The notes: generated by a model from the sequence alone, not told the origin. DNA of 64,000 bases from Manihot esculenta (GCF_001659605.2 NC_035167.2:5064513-5128512); one strand, 5' to 3'; counted from the first letter of the stretch, positions 45,837 through 58,401 are shown. Numbers and translations: made by a program.

Positions 45837-48800
45837 TCATAGAGTGAAGATTTTCTCATGTAAGTTTAGTTTGCAAATTGGAGAGAAAAAGGACCAACTT
45901 ACCGAAGCTTCATCATCCAGTAGATAGCGGCCCTCTCTTTGAATTCTTTGGTTATCAACTTCAATATTTGGGATGTGAGAAATGAAAGCCCAATCCGCAC
46001 CCTTTCTATTTCCACATCTTTCCTTCAATTGGGGACAGTCATCGATATCCAATTCTCGTAACGAGGTGAGGGAACGCATCTCTTGAGGCAGACACTTTAT
46101 TGCCGGACAAATCTCAATGGTTAGTCTTTGAAGACAAGTGAGATTCCGCAGTCCATCTGGAGGTAGAGATTCGAGCTCTTTAATGTCCCTAATCCAAAGG
46201 TTCTTCAATTTAGAGAGAGGAGGAATGATTGAGGAAGAAGAAGAGATTGATGGTGTGAATATTTGGTGCACAAGTTGTGGGCTTGCGTGCAGCAAATGTA
46301 GTGAATCATCGAGAGATGGAAACTGAGGGATGGACTTCAAATTAGGGCAGTCCTCACAAACGAAATATGAAAGACAAGGAAATTGGAGTAGCTCAAGAGC
46401 TGTCGAATCATCCTCCTTCTTCTTCTGCCATCCTTTAAGCTTAGGACAACCATATAGCACGAGAGTCTTTAGGGATGGAAAGAATGATGTTGGTTGTCCC
46501 TCAATCTCCATGTATTCTAAATCATCTACTCCCCAAATCTCTAGATATTGAAGAGAAGGGATTTGATCCATTGGTGGGAGATGCTGATATCTCTTGCAAT
46601 TCCATATACAGAGATAGACAAGATTCGTGAGGGAAGAGAACCAACTTGGGAACCTCCTGCCTCCATAGCCAAACACAAGTAACTCTTTAAGATTGGGATG
46701 TGGTTGGAGATTTTGGAATGCCATTTCATCTCTATCAACATTTGAATCTTCCCAACTCTCCTCCCAACGTAGTTTCAATGATTGAAGGAGTGGCTTCTCT
46801 TTCAAATTAACATTTACAATCTCATCATCCACACATCCCAGATTTCTAATTTCAAGACGTCCCCTCAAATTGTTAAGCTTATTCAATTCATTTATTTTTC
46901 CAACATCCTTTGAGGAAATATGCCCTTTTCCCACTACGAACAGTGACAACGTCTGAAGTGAAGTCAACTGCCCAAGCCCACGTGGCATATGAGTCAAAGA
47001 GTTACAACCTTCACAATATAAATGCCTAAGATTCACAAGCTTTTTAATATCTTTAGGCAATTCTTTGAGCTCGTCACAATAAGAGACATCTAATACTTGT
47101 AAATTCAGCAAATCCGTAATAGAATTTGAAAGTGCTTTAAGTTTCTCGTTATCGGAAACGTCAAGATATCTTAGATATTTTAGCATTTTTATAGAATTAT
47201 CCATTATTCTATATGAATGCATAGTAAATACACGCAAAAATTTTAAATTTTTATAAATAAATAGCTGATCGACATTATGTTCCTCAGACAAAAGAATCGA
47301 TCGTACTCTTTTTGCATTGTTAAGAATTTCTTGTGGTGCAACAACTAAATTCAATGCTACATGATGGGTTTTCTCATCAATATTTGGTGCATCAGAATTT
47401 ACTAGCTGAATCCTCTTTCCACCCACTGTGGTTGCGAGATCGTGCATTAAATCATGCATTTTACAGCTTTCTACATTTCCACATCTATCTCTTTCCACCT
47501 CTTGAAAAAATGACCTCCACCACAGTTTCATAAAATATTCAAGCCCAATATCTTCAAGACAATCACTCGTACTTGGTGATTCAATAAACCCTTGTGCAAT
47601 CCAAAGATGGATTAATGTTTTCACATCAATCACATAATCTTTTGGATATATTGCGCAATATGCAAAACAATGCTTCAAATGTGATGGGAGATGATCATAA
47701 CTTAGCTTCAGTGTTGGCATAATATCATTACCATCTTGACTTATTCTTGAGAGTTCTTTTGTTAAAAAGGGCAACCACTCAGTTTCTGGATTTTTCGCAT
47801 ACAAGAGACTTGCTATAGTTTTTATTGCAAGTGGAACTCCATGACATTTCTTCAAAATCTCCTTTCCCATCTCTCTTACATTTGCATGTTTTGGCTCCTG
47901 CCCCTTAAGTGCTACATGCAAAAACAAAGACCAAGACTCATCCAGAGACAACCCTTCCAAAACATGTGGTGCTGTTGTGCCAGATATATCTGCCACCTTT
48001 TTAGAGCGAGTGGTTATTAATATCTTACTTCCACTAGAGCCACCCACTAATAATCTCTTTAAATTCTGCCATTTTTCTCTATTCTCATTCCACACATCAT
48101 CTAGAACAAGCAGATATTTCTTCCCACTAATAATTTTTTCCAGTCTAGACTTCAATGCTTCTAACCCAAGATCTTCCGATTTATTCCCTGTTGCAGACTC
48201 TAGAATCTTTCCAACAGTCATTTTCACATCAAAAGGTTCTGAAACACACACCCATATTCTTGGCTCAAATGAATTCTTAATCATTTCATCATTCAATATG
48301 ATTTGAGCAAGAGTGGTCTTCCCTAATCCTCCAATTCCAACAATTGAGAGGACTGAAACACACTCTTCACCATTGGAAGACAATACAAGTTGTGTAATTG
48401 CCTTTTTGTCACCCTCTCTCCCAATAACCACTTCAGGTAAAGAGGACGTAGTTTGATCCCTCCATACAATACTCTCCTGATCAGTACGAACCTCTAAATT
48501 AAATTTTCTGTCAGCTTCAATATCAGCTAGCCTCTCCCTAATCGCCTTAACTTTATGACCCATTTTAAAACCATAAACAAGTTTATTTGAAGACGAAAAG
48601 AAGAGACTTACCTCCTTTGTCATTCTATTTCCAGTCATCACTCGGCGCCTTAGGGCTTCTGTGGCGAAGTCATCTACCAAATCATCAGCATCATAAACCA
48701 CTTCTTCTAGCCTCTCAAGCCAGCATTTCACTTGACGGTTAAGTTTCTGCTGCTCCTCAGCATCCAGAAGAACGTTGCGAATACTAGAAACTGTGGCCTC

Positions 48801-48914
48801 AAGTTTCTTAAGCTCACCTTTGACGCCCCACCACAATCCGATCTCATGAAGGGCTCGAGAACCCAGCTTGGTAATGATATCTCCGACAACGTTAGAGAGA
48901 ACTCCGTCGGCCAT
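45837..48914 (-). CDS. CC-NBS-LRR disease-resistance protein (RGA-type), NLR2
   Basis: Full-length paralogue of NLR1, 1025 aa from MADG at 48914 (the frame is open up to 48980). Motifs and spacing are as in NLR1: GIGGLGKT, LDDVW, ITTRS, CHGVPLAI, MHD. It differs from NLR1 at a few dozen positions, clustered just after MHD (residues about 505-545: APNIDEKTHHVALNLVVAPQ versus ASNIDDKIHHLALNLDVASK) and scattered in the LRRs. The same intron option exists: donor after 45903, acceptor at 45823, ending INEG with stop at 45808-45810. No defect is visible, so I take it as functional. Confidence 0.93.
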   Translation of the reverse strand: MADGVLSNVVGDIITKLGSRALHEIGLWWGVKGELKKLEATVSSIRNVLLDAEEQQKLNRQVKCWLERLEEVVYDADDLVDDFATEALRRRVMTGNRMTKEVSLFFSSSNKLVYGFKMGHKVKAIRERLADIEADRKFNLEVRTDQESIVWRDQTTSSLPEVVIGREGDKKAITQLVLSSNGEECVSVLSIVGIGGLGKTTLAQIILNDEMIKNSFEPRIWVCVSEPFDVKMTVGKILESATGNKSEDLGLEALKSRLEKIISGKKYLLVLDDVWNENREKWQNLKRLLVGGSSGSKILITTRSKKVADISGTTAPHVLEGLSLDESWSLFLHVALKGQEPKHANVREMGKEILKKCHGVPLAIKTIASLLYAKNPETEWLPFLTKELSRISQDGNDIMPTLKLSYDHLPSHLKHCFAYCAIYPKDYVIDVKTLIHLWIAQGFIESPSTSDCLEDIGLEYFMKLWWRSFFQEVERDRCGNVESCKMHDLMHDLATTVGGKRIQLVNSDAPNIDEKTHHVALNLVVAPQEILNNAKRVRSILLSEEHNVDQLFIYKNLKFLRVFTMHSYRIMDNSIKMLKYLRYLDVSDNEKLKALSNSITDLLNLQVLDVSYCDELKELPKDIKKLVNLRHLYCEGCNSLTHMPRGLGQLTSLQTLSLFVVGKGHISSKDVGKINELNKLNNLRGRLEIRNLGCVDDEIVNVNLKEKPLLQSLKLRWEESWEDSNVDRDEMAFQNLQPHPNLKELLVFGYGGRRFPSWFSSLTNLVYLCIWNCKRYQHLPPMDQIPSLQYLEIWGVDDLEYMEIEGQPTSFFPSLKTLVLYGCPKLKGWQKKKEDDSTALELLQFPCLSYFVCEDCPNLKSIPQFPSLDDSLHLLHASPQLVHQIFTPSISSSSSIIPPLSKLKNLWIRDIKELESLPPDGLRNLTCLQRLTIEICPAIKCLPQEMRSLTSLRELDIDDCPQLKERCGNRKGADWAFISHIPNIEVDNQRIQREGRYLLDDEASVSWSFFSPICKLNLHEKIFTL

Positions 48915-49376
48915 TTTGGGTGTTTTGGTTTGATTGTAAAAGGATGAAATGTTGCTGTGAAGAAGAAGACGGTACAACAAATGACTAATTTAAATAAAAA
49001 AAAAAAAAAAGAAGTGGAGGAAAAAGCGGTCCGTTAACTTTGGACGGCGCTGGTTTGCTTTAATTTAAAAAGTAAAATATATTAATAAATTTATATATAG
49101 AATGAAAGTTAGTTATTTTTTATAAAATAATTTTATTTTTTATTAAATAAATTTTATGAGTGATTTAAATCGTTAAAAAATATAAAATATATTTTTGATG
49201 TTACTAAAATTTTGTTATTGAAATGAAAGTATTTTTATATATTTTGTGATGATGTATAAAGTTACATTAGGTATAATATGATGTATAGTAAATTTATTAT
49301 GAGTTTTAATGACTTTAAATCGATTTAAATTTTAATATTGATAGCGGTTCAATTTCTGAATTATTATCGAAATGTA

Positions 49377-49851
49377 TAGCAGGAGCTCAAGAGTATCCTG
49401 TTGCATATTATAGATCCATCGATATAAAAAATATGGCATATGCACACATTCAGGATTTAGAGATTCCTTCAGCTAGTGGCAGATATTGTTTAATTAAAAG
49501 AGATGTCCACTTCTCTGAGGTTTTGAAGATTGTGTCAGCAACATTATCCTACATTGCACCTTCCAAAAAACTATGGTTTTTTTTATATTTTTGCATGCTC
49601 ATGTTGGACCAGCTATATGAATGGCTAAGATATATAATTATTTGGATAACTGAGAAATAGTTATTTTGAATGATTAATTTGATCATGGAATATAATCTGA
49701 GTTGCAGATGTGGCTCTGAATTGAATTACTTAACAAAGTATGAGGTATCAAAGAAAAAAGCGAAAACTTTGGATATTGATTTCATTCCTTTGGAGGTTAG
49801 TTGAAGGACACTATTGAAAGCTTGAAGGAGAAGAGCCTCCTCAGCATTTGA
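49377..49851 (+). pseudogene. CCR-like exons 5-6 remnant, cassette 3
   Basis: Exon 5 (about 49380-49568) keeps [20 protein letters not shown] then shifts frame at an extra T (GTGTCAGCAACATT versus GTGCAGCAAGATT in the parent locus). Exon 6 (49708-49851) has a one-base loss in GGTTAGTTGAAGG (cassette 2 has GGTTAGTTTGAAGG). Not functional. Confidence 0.85.
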
Positions 49852-52117
49852 TTTTGGCTGTCGGATAAAAAGCAATGCAAATATTACATTGGCCTTTCAG
49901 GTTCATTGGCTTTAGCTTTCTATTGGTGTAAGGTATTATTGCCCTTCAGAATTGTCTTTATTTAAAAAAAGTGAACCCATACAATTTGTAAAATATATTA
50001 AAATTTGTATACAGCTGTATATAAACATATTACATGTGTCGCTTGTTTCTGGTAGATAAAGTTCATTTCAGGTCTGATTTCTGAGGAAGTTGCTCTTTTT
50101 TTTTATCTGATTTCAAGTCTCATTCCAAAGAAGAAGACACAAGAAAAAGAAAATGTGTAATCCACCAATTCAGATTTAGTTCAGTCTTTTCAAAGTATAT
50201 TCAGATTTCATAGCCAATTCATTTAATGCTGTATCTGATTTCTGGTTCTTGTGATACGCTCTTACAAAATTCATTTAAAATTCAGTACTCTTACACATTT
50301 TGGAAACACAATTTATACAAAAACTGATTTCTCAGGAAAAAAAAGGAAAATAATGTTATTTGCATTGAATGAACAAATGATTAGCATAGTAGCAAAACTA
50401 CTTAAAATAAGAGAAATTAGAAACCAAAAAGCAGCACAGCATGAGTCTGGGCATTGCATGTTGGATGATCGAAACAGAGGTCTTGAGTGCGAATCTAGAT
50501 CCTGAAATACGCAGGCCTGCAAAAAGTCATTCGAAGAAGTGTGCAAAACTCCCATCATTCAGTTTTCTTTCTGCTTCCCGCTCAGCAGGATTACTATGTA
50601 CTGAGACAGATAGGAAACTTATCCCGGTGAGTTTTTATTCCGGGATGTCAAGGGCACAATGCGCTGCTTAGTGAATCTCCATCATCTTTGCCACAGGTGT
50701 AAGTTATGAAGATAGTTGCTAGATGGAGGATTTTCACACTAGTGATTAAGCATCTGTTTCAAGCCAGAATCATCATTAAATCACAGATTTGCTTTACAAG
50801 CAATAACTAGAGGGATTTCATATTACAAGTAGAGTCTTTATAACCTACTGAATCGCTTATTTACGAAGACAGAAGAATAGGAGAGCTCACGTTTTGTTTT
50901 TACTGCACAAATACTGCATATGGAATCTGAGTGAGAAGTTACTCCCTAAAAATTTCAAAAGTGTTTTTGAGAGGTACCTTTGAGCGAATCTTCTGGCAAC
51001 AGACTCAAAGAAGTCATCCAATAAGTAGAAATTCTTCTATGGAAGGCCACACACATTAATAGCAGTTCTTTCAAGGCGAATTATGCCAAGCCAATCAAGG
51101 AATTGCTGCCATGGCATGTAGTTGTGGTTTCTTAATGTGTTCGAGTAACTTCTGCACAAGGAATCAAATTAATCTTTAAATCCGTGAAATTAAAAGGGAT
51201 GCAGAATTACAAAACTAATAATAAGAACAATAATAATAAGATGGATAGAAGCATGACCTGCCAATGCATGATTTCGGCAAGCCTTTGCTTTGGTTCACCA
51301 CTTCCCAATGTAGTAAGAATTTCAACAGCATCCCAGAATTTCAATAGCATCCCAATGATAACTCATACTTGATGAGCCTTGATGGAGAAATGAAAGTCCA
51401 GTTAAAATTATTCAAAATGCATATCCACTCGCCAAGAACATATGCACCCAGAAATCTCCTTAAATAAATAAGGTTTTAACAAGGTGAATGCTTTGCTTTT
51501 TCTTTTTTTGGGAAGAACTTCAAAGTAAACAAAGGTAAGACTATTGGGTTTTGATGTTTACCTTGTGTGGGAGAAATGTGATGTTTACCCAGAAATCACA
51601 TTTTGTTTTCAGAATAAATGGTTTTTTCCACCTCTGCATTTGACATTGAAAAAACTTGAATAAATACCAAATAATTAAGATATGCTGCTGATTTAATTTA
51701 CAAAGGAATGGCGCATGTGAAGAGAAATTGACATATGACAATCACCTTCAGCACAATCAATTCTCATCCTAATTTAGAAGACTAATCAAACTAATTGCAG
51801 CAATAACATCTTTTCCACGAAGTCTACTAACTTCTGCACATAGAGTCAAAATTAATCCGTTATATCCATGAAAAGAATGAAGGCAGAATTACATTAAAAA
51901 ATGAATAAAAATGACGGTTAAAAGAAAGACCTGCCAATGCATTTAAAATCTCTTTGAATTTGTTTCCCACATCCCAATTTATTAGAATTTCAGGTGAGTA
52001 AAAAACAAATAAATGATTCCTCTAGCTTGATGAGCCTGTACATGTGGGAAAAAAGTGTTAAAATATTATCATAAAGCAAATAAATTCTCAATTATACAAA
52101 AAATAAAAGAAAGAAAA

Positions 52118-52207
52118 GGTACTCTGTATATTGATCTTGATTGTAAAGAAATAATGACAAAAGGTACTCTGTATATTGATCTTGATTGTAAAGAAATAAT
52201 GACAAAA
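52118..52207. repeat. 45-bp direct duplication downstream of NLR3
   Basis: A 45-base unit starting GGTACTCTGTATATTGATC occurs twice in tandem (52118-52162 and 52163-52207). The other cassettes have one copy. Confidence 0.9.
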
Positions 52208-52303
52208 GGATACTTACGAACTCAAAGGTAATACACTGCTCATTTTGGAAGAAACACATCCAACACTTCAAAACTTATCCTTCATTGATCTGTGTAAATA
52301 GAA

Positions 52304-55300
52304 TCATAGAGTGAAGATTTTCTCATGTAAGTTTAATTTGCAAATTGGAGAGAAAAAGGACCAACTTACCGAAGCTTCATCATCCAGTAGATAGCGGCCC
52401 TCTCTTTGAATTCTTTGGTCATCAACTTCAATATTTGGGATGTGAGAAATGAAAGCCCAATCCGCACCCTTTCTATTTCCACATCTTTCCTTCAATTGGG
52501 GACGGTCATTGATATTCAATTCTCGTAACGAGGTGAGGGAACGCATCTCTTGAGGCAGACACTTTATTGCCGGACAAATCTGAATGGTTAGTCTTTGAAG
52601 ACAAGTGAGATTCCACAGTCCATCTGGAGGTAGAGATTCCAGCTCTTCAATGTCCGTAATCTGAAGGATCTTCAATTTAGAGAGAGGAGGAATGATTGAG
52701 GAAGAAGAAGAGATTGATGGTGTGAATATTTGGTGCACAAGTTGTGGGCTTGCGCAGTGCAAATATAGTGAATGATCGAGAGATGGAAACTGAGGGATGG
52801 AGTTCAAATTAGGGCAGTCCCTACAAACGAAATACGAAAGACAAGGAAATTGGAGTAGCTCAAGAGCTGTCGAATCATCCTTCTTCTTCTGCAATCCTTT
52901 AAGCTTAGGACAACCATATAGCACGAGAACCCTTAGGGATGGAAAGAATGATGTTGCTTGTCCCTCAATCTCAATGTACTCTAAATCATCTACTTCACGA
53001 ATATGTAGATATTGAAGAGAAGGGATTTGATCCATTGGTGGGAGATGCTGATATCTATTGCAATTCCGTATACAGAGATAGACAAGATTCGTGAGGGAAG
53101 AGAACCAACTTGGGAACCTCCTGCCTCCATTGCCAAGCACACGTAACTCTTTAAGATTGGGATGCGGTTGGAGATTTTGGAATGCCATTTCATCTCTATC
53201 AACATTTGAATCTTCCCAACTCTCCTCGCAACGTAATTCCAATGATTGAAGGACTGGTTTCTCTTTCATATTAACATTTACAATCTCATTATCCACACAA
53301 CCCAGATTTATAATTTCAAGACGTCCCCTCAAATTCTTAAGCTTATTCAGTTCATTTATTTTTTCAACATCCTTTGAGGAAATATGCCCTTTTGCCACTA
53401 CGAACAGCGACAACGTCTGAAGTGAAGTCAACTGCCCAAGCCCACGTGGCATATGAGTCAAAGAGTAACAACCTTCACAATATAAATGCCTAAGATTTAC
53501 AAGCTTTTTAATATCTTTAGGCAATTCTTTGAGCTGGACACAGTAAGAGACATCTAATACTTGTAAATTCAGCAAATCGGTAATAGAATGTGAAAGTGCT
53601 TTAAGTCCCTTGTTATCGGAACGTCAAGATATCTTATATATTTTAGCATTTTTAAAGAATTATCCATCGTTGTATATGAATGCATCATAAATACACGTAA
53701 AAATTTTAAATTTTTATAAATAAATAGTTGATCGCAATCATATTTCTCAAGCAAAAGAAGCGATCGTACTCTTTTTGCGTTATTAAGAATTTCTTTTGAT
53801 GCAACATCCAAATTCAATGCTACATGATGGATTTTCTCATTAATATTTAGTATATCAGAATTTACTAGCTGAATCCTCTTCCCACCCACTGTGGTTGCGA
53901 GATCGTGCATTAAATCATGCATTTTACAGCTCTCTACATTTCCATATCTATCTCTTTCCACTTCTTGAAAAAATGACCTCCACCACAGTTTCATAAAATA
54001 TTCAAGCCTAATATCTTCAAGATAATCACTCGTACTTGGTGACTCAATAAACCCTTGTGCAATCCAAAGATGGATTAATCTTTTCACATCAATCACATAA
54101 TCTTTTGGATATATTGCGCAATATGCAAAACAATGCTTCAAATGTGATGGGAGATGATCATAACTTAGCTTCAGTGTTGGCATAATATCATTACCATCTT
54201 GACTTATTCTTGAGAGTTCTTTTGTTAAAAAGGGCAGCCACTCAGTTTCTGGATTTTTCGCATACAAGAGACTTGCGATGGTTTTTATTGCAAGAGGAAC
54301 TCTATGACATTTCTTCAAAATCTCCTTTCCCATCTCTCTTACATTTGCATGTTTTGGCTCCTGCCCCTCAAGTGCTACATGCAAAAACAAAGACCAAGAC
54401 TCATCCGGAGACAACCCTTCCAAAACATGTGGTGCCATTGTGCTAGATATATCTGCCACCTTTTTAGAGCGAGTGGTTATTAATATCTTACTTCCACTAG
54501 AGCCACCCACTAATAATCTCTTTAAATTCTCCCATTTTTCTCTATTCTCATTCCACACATCATCTAGAACAAGCAGATATTTCTTCCCACTAATAATTTT
54601 TTCCAGTCTAGACTTCAATGCTTCTAACCCAAGATCTTCCGGTCTATTCCCTGTTGCAGACTCTAGAATCTTTCCAACAGTCATTTTCACATCAAAAGGT
54701 TCTGAAACACACACCCATATTCTTGGCTCAAATGAATTCTTAATCAATTCATCATTGAATATGATTTGAGCAAGAGTGGTCTTCCCTAATCCTCCAATTC
54801 CAACAATTGAGAGGACTGAAACACACTCTTCACCATTGGAAGACAATACAAGTTCTGTAATTGCCTTTTTGTCACCCTCTCTCCCAATAACCACTTCAGG
54901 TAAAGAGGACGTAGTTTGATCCCTCCATACAATACTCTCCTGATCCGTACGAAACTCTAAATTAAATTTTCTGTCAGCTTCAATATCAGCTAGCCTCTCC
55001 CTAATCTCCTTAACTTTATGACCCATTTTAAAACCATAAACAAGTTGATTTGAAGACGAAAAGAAGAGACTTACCTCCTTTGTCATTCTATTTCCAGTCA
55101 TCACTCGGCGCCTTAGAGCTTCTGTGGCGAAGTCATCTACCAAGTCATCAGCATCATAAACAACTTCTTCTAGCCTCTCAAGCCAGCCTTTCACTTGACG
55201 GTTAAGTTTCTGCTGCTCCTCAGCATCCAGAAGAACGTTGCGAATACTAGAAACTGTGGCCTCAAGTTTCTTAAGCTCACCTTTGACGCCCCACCACAAT

Positions 55301-55377
55301 CCGATCTCATGAAGGGCTCGAGAACCCAGCTTGGTAATGATATCTCCGACAACGTTAGAGAGAACTCCGTCGGCCAT
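52304..55377 (-). pseudogene. NLR3, CC-NBS-LRR copy with a single-base frameshift
   Basis: Starts MADG at 55377. The coiled coil and NB-ARC are intact (GIGGLGKT, LDDVW, MHD), although the GLPL region reads CHRVPLAI with Arg for Gly. At about 53620 the copy reads CGGAACGTC where NLR2 has CGGAAACGTC; the lost A shifts the frame at the first LRRs and ends the protein after 602 residues. The original frame resumes at 53575 and stays open to the normal end (423 codons, all LRR). It could still make a CC-NBS protein with almost no LRR; whether that is stable or useful cannot be told. Alternatively the missing base is an assembly error. Confidence 0.88.
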
Positions 55378-55564
55378 TTTGGGCGTTTTGGTTTGATTGT
55401 AAAAGGATGAAATGTTGCTGTGAAGAAGAAGACGGTGACAACAAATGACTGATTTAAAGAAAAAAAAAGAAGTGGAGGAAAAAGCATTCTTCTAAATGAT
55501 TATCTTCGGTCGGTCAACTTTGAACGGCGCTGGTTTGCTTTTTAAATAATATATTAATACATTT

Positions 55565-55796
55565 ATATATATACAGATGGAAAGAAAGTTATTTTTTAAA
55601 AAATAATTTTATTTTTTATTAGAAATGCATTTTTTTTAATTAAATTTGATGAGTGATTCAAATATTAAAAAATATAAAATATATATATACAGATGGAAAG
55701 AAAGTTATTTTTTAAAAAATAATTTAATTTTTAATAGAAATGTATTTTTTTTAATTAAATTTGATGAGTGATTCAATTATTAAAAAATATAAAATA
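55565..55796. repeat. 116-bp tandem duplication upstream of NLR3
   Basis: ATATATACAGATGGAAAG and the following ~100 AT-rich bases occur twice in direct order (55565-55680 and 55681-55796) with few differences. It lies 190-420 bases upstream of the NLR3 start, in its promoter region. Confidence 0.85.
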
Positions 55797-55815
55797 TATT
55801 TTCGATATTGCTGAG

Positions 55816-56082
55816 ATTAAATTGATGTTGTAGTCGGAATGAAACTGTACTATAATTGGTTAGAATTTATAAGAGAGGAAATATGAGATAGTGGTGGGTA
55901 CCTATAGCAGCAAGGCAGTGATGAGTACCTATGACAGCTACTGTGACGCTAAAGTCAGTATTTTGAAAAATAGAAAAAATTTAATGAATAACTTAGAGTT
56001 TGAGTAGTATCATAGATAATGTACCTTTATCTTCGTAATCGTTCTCCTTTTATACTATGAGAAAATGTATATAAATATATCA
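55816..56082. other. Unassigned sequence at the cassette 3/4 junction
   Basis: No counterpart in the other cassettes. Contains a near-repeat GTGGGTACCTATAGCAGC / GATGAGTACCTATGACAGC. No coding or known element signal seen. Confidence 0.4.
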
Positions 56083-57185
56083 TGAAACAACAGGGCCTAA
56101 ACTGGTCCAAATAACTTTTGGACTCACTTTTCACTTGACCCAAAATGGTTAATTCAGGTTATTTAGTAGTTTCGTGCTAGCTATTATATACAATTCCAAA
56201 ATCTCCCGATGTGGGACAGCTTTCGCAGCGGAAGCGAACAGCTGACCATTACACTCGATCCCGCTAAATTTGCGACGTCCTCGTCGCAGTTGAATTGGAT
56301 ACAATTGCTAATTAGGACCGAACCCTTAGGTATTGTGGTTCGCTAGTACGTCGGGCGGCTCCACCTCGTCTCACACGGGTAGCTCTTTCCTTACAGGCTC
56401 ACTAGCTCTACATAATTTGTTTGATCTAGAGTGGCTCTAATACCAATTGAAACAGTCAGGTCCAAACTTGCTCAAATAACTTTTGGACCCACTTTCTACT
56501 TTGCCCAAAATAGTTAATCTAAGTTATTTAGTAGTTTTGTGCTACCTATTATATACAATTCCGATTTTCTATAATCTCCCGGTGTGGGACGGCTTCCGCA
56601 GTGGAAGCAGGTAGCTGACCGTTGCACTTGGTCCCGCTAAATTTGCGACGTCCTCGTCGCAACTGAATCGGATACAATTGCTAACCAGGATCGAACCCTT
56701 AGGTATTGTAGTTCGCTAGTACCTCGAGCGGCTCCACCTCGTCTCACACGGGTAGCCCTTTCCTCGTAGGCCCACTAGCACAATTTGTATCTAGGGTGGC
56801 TCTAATACCAATTGAAACAGTCGGGTCCAAACTGGCCCAAATAACTTTTGGACCCACTTTCCACTTGTCCCAAAATGGTTAACTCAAGTTATTTAATAGT
56901 TTCGTGCTAACTATTATATACAATTTCGATTTTCTATAATCTCCCAATGTGGGACAGCTTCCGCAGCGGAAACAGGTAGCTGATCGTTATAATCGGTCTC
57001 GCTAAATTTGCGATGTCCTCGTCGCAACTGAATTTGATACAATTGCTAACCAAGACCGAACCTTTAGGTACTGTGGTTCGCTAGTACCTCTGGCGGCTCC
57101 ACCTCATCTAACACGGGTAGCTCTTTCCTCGCAGGCCCACTAGCTCTGCACAATTTGTCTAACTCAGGGTGGCTCTGATACCAAT
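56083..57185 (-). mobile_element. Tandem multimer of a TRIM-like element, 3 units
   Basis: Three direct units of 365, 365 and 373 bp (56083, 56448, 56813), each starting TGAAACA(A/G)(T/C) and ending GGCTCT(A/G)ATACCAATT, the complement of a Met-tRNA primer site (TTGGTATYAGAGCC) right before the next TG. Shared landmarks: CCCAAAATGGTTAA, GCTAAATTTGCGACGTCCTC and GGCGGCTCCACCTCGTC. A truncated fourth start (57186) runs straight into a Tekay-like LTR piece. No coding sequence. Minus orientation follows from the primer site. Confidence 0.8.
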
Positions 57186-57186
57186 T

Positions 57187-58389
57187 AAAATAGTCGGGCC
57201 TAACCTGCCCCCAAAGGTTTGACTTTTGAATCTGTGAGCGGACTTTAGGCCGTCGAACCTGCTGCCGAAAGTGCCCTGTCCAGCCTTTTTCAGCTTGCTT
57301 CCTACGTGTGTTCTTCTATGTTCTTAGGGGGTAGTTTTAAGTGTTGTAAAAGTTATATTTGGTTCCTCATTTAAGTCCATCTGTGTAGGATCGGACTTGG
57401 AAGATCGTAGAAACTTGCAGTAAGATAACTGTATCAAAATTAGGCGTGCGTCAGCCAGAGGTGAGTAGAACTAAACTCAATTATTATTTTAAAAAAACCA
57501 AATGTTTTAAGCATACTTATGCATCACAAATGCTATGTATATATATGATTATGGTGCTTTGCATTAGAATTCACGAATATAATGCATTGCATAATTTATT
57601 ATTGTTGTTGATGTATGTTAGATGACCTTCTAGCCCTCAAGTATGTTATGGTATGTTATGACGGATATGGAAAGAGCAGGACTTGCTCATTCTACGCCCT
57701 TGGCACTGTGTAAGGGAAAGACCAGGGTTACACATTTTATATCCGTGGCACTATGGATATGTTATTTTATGTTTAAGAGGAAATTCTGAAAAGCGCTTGT
57801 CGTGGGCTGGGCACTATTGGAATCTATAGAGAGTCACTGGTGACAAGTCTATCTTGATATGAATTGTTTGTGTTGTGACACATTTATACGATCATATGTC
57901 TTATTAAACTGCTTTTGTTATGTTTCTGCTCACTAGCCTCTTATAGTTTATCCCTTTTCCCTAACTCCAGATTTGCAGGATCAGAATTAGCTCGAGAGGT
58001 GGGCCGAGGTGTTGGTATAGTCCATTGTAATAACATAGTTGTGGACATGTATTAATTTGTGAATTTGAATTGTGTTTTGCGTGAGTTTTCTTTATAATCC
58101 TTATTTTATGATTTTTTTATGTAAAAGATTTTAAGTCTAAATTATGTTTGAACTAAGCTTGAGGTGTGTAATATTGACTATACTAAAACATTTGATGAGA
58201 GCTCTAGTATGAATTTATGTTTCCAGTTCTGATACATGCGCAGGTCAAGTTTTTGTTATTGAAATAGAAGTGTTTTTACATGTTTGTGTGATTATGTATG
58301 GATCTATATCAAATGTAACAGGATGTATAGTAAATTTGCTATGAGTTCCGGCAACCTTAGATTGATCTGAACCGTAGTGCCGATAGCGG
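57187..58389 (+). mobile_element. Tekay-like LTR fragment at the left edge of cassette 4
   Basis: About 1.2 kb collinear with 34068-35220 of the solo LTR in the CCR-like gene (GCCTAACCTGCCC, GGTTTGAC, CACTATTGGAATCTATAGAG, ATGAGTTCCGGC). It is cut at GCGGTCTG, where it is joined to the intron just before CCR exon 6. One sub-repeat near 57670-57740 is longer than in the parent. Confidence 0.8.
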
Positions 58390-58401
58390 TCTGAGTTGCA
58401 G

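Larger units (their letters stand above)
42740..49210. repeat. Cassette 2 of the tandem duplication
   Basis: Starts with about 220 bases from the 3' end of the Tekay-like LTR (42740-42960), then the CCR remnant, spacer and NLR2. Exon-6 landmarks of cassettes 2 and 3 (43294 and 49708) are 6414 bases apart. Confidence 0.85.
49211..55815. repeat. Cassette 3 of the tandem duplication
   Basis: Same order as cassettes 1 and 2: LTR remnant (49211-49376), CCR remnant, spacer, NLR3. Spacer sequence is closest to cassette 2 by eye. Confidence 0.85.

Noticed and set aside
46138..48306. Plus-strand frames of 62-109 codons opposite NLR2 (and equivalents in the other copies)
   Set aside because: Antisense shadows that recur only because the NLR genes are duplicated.
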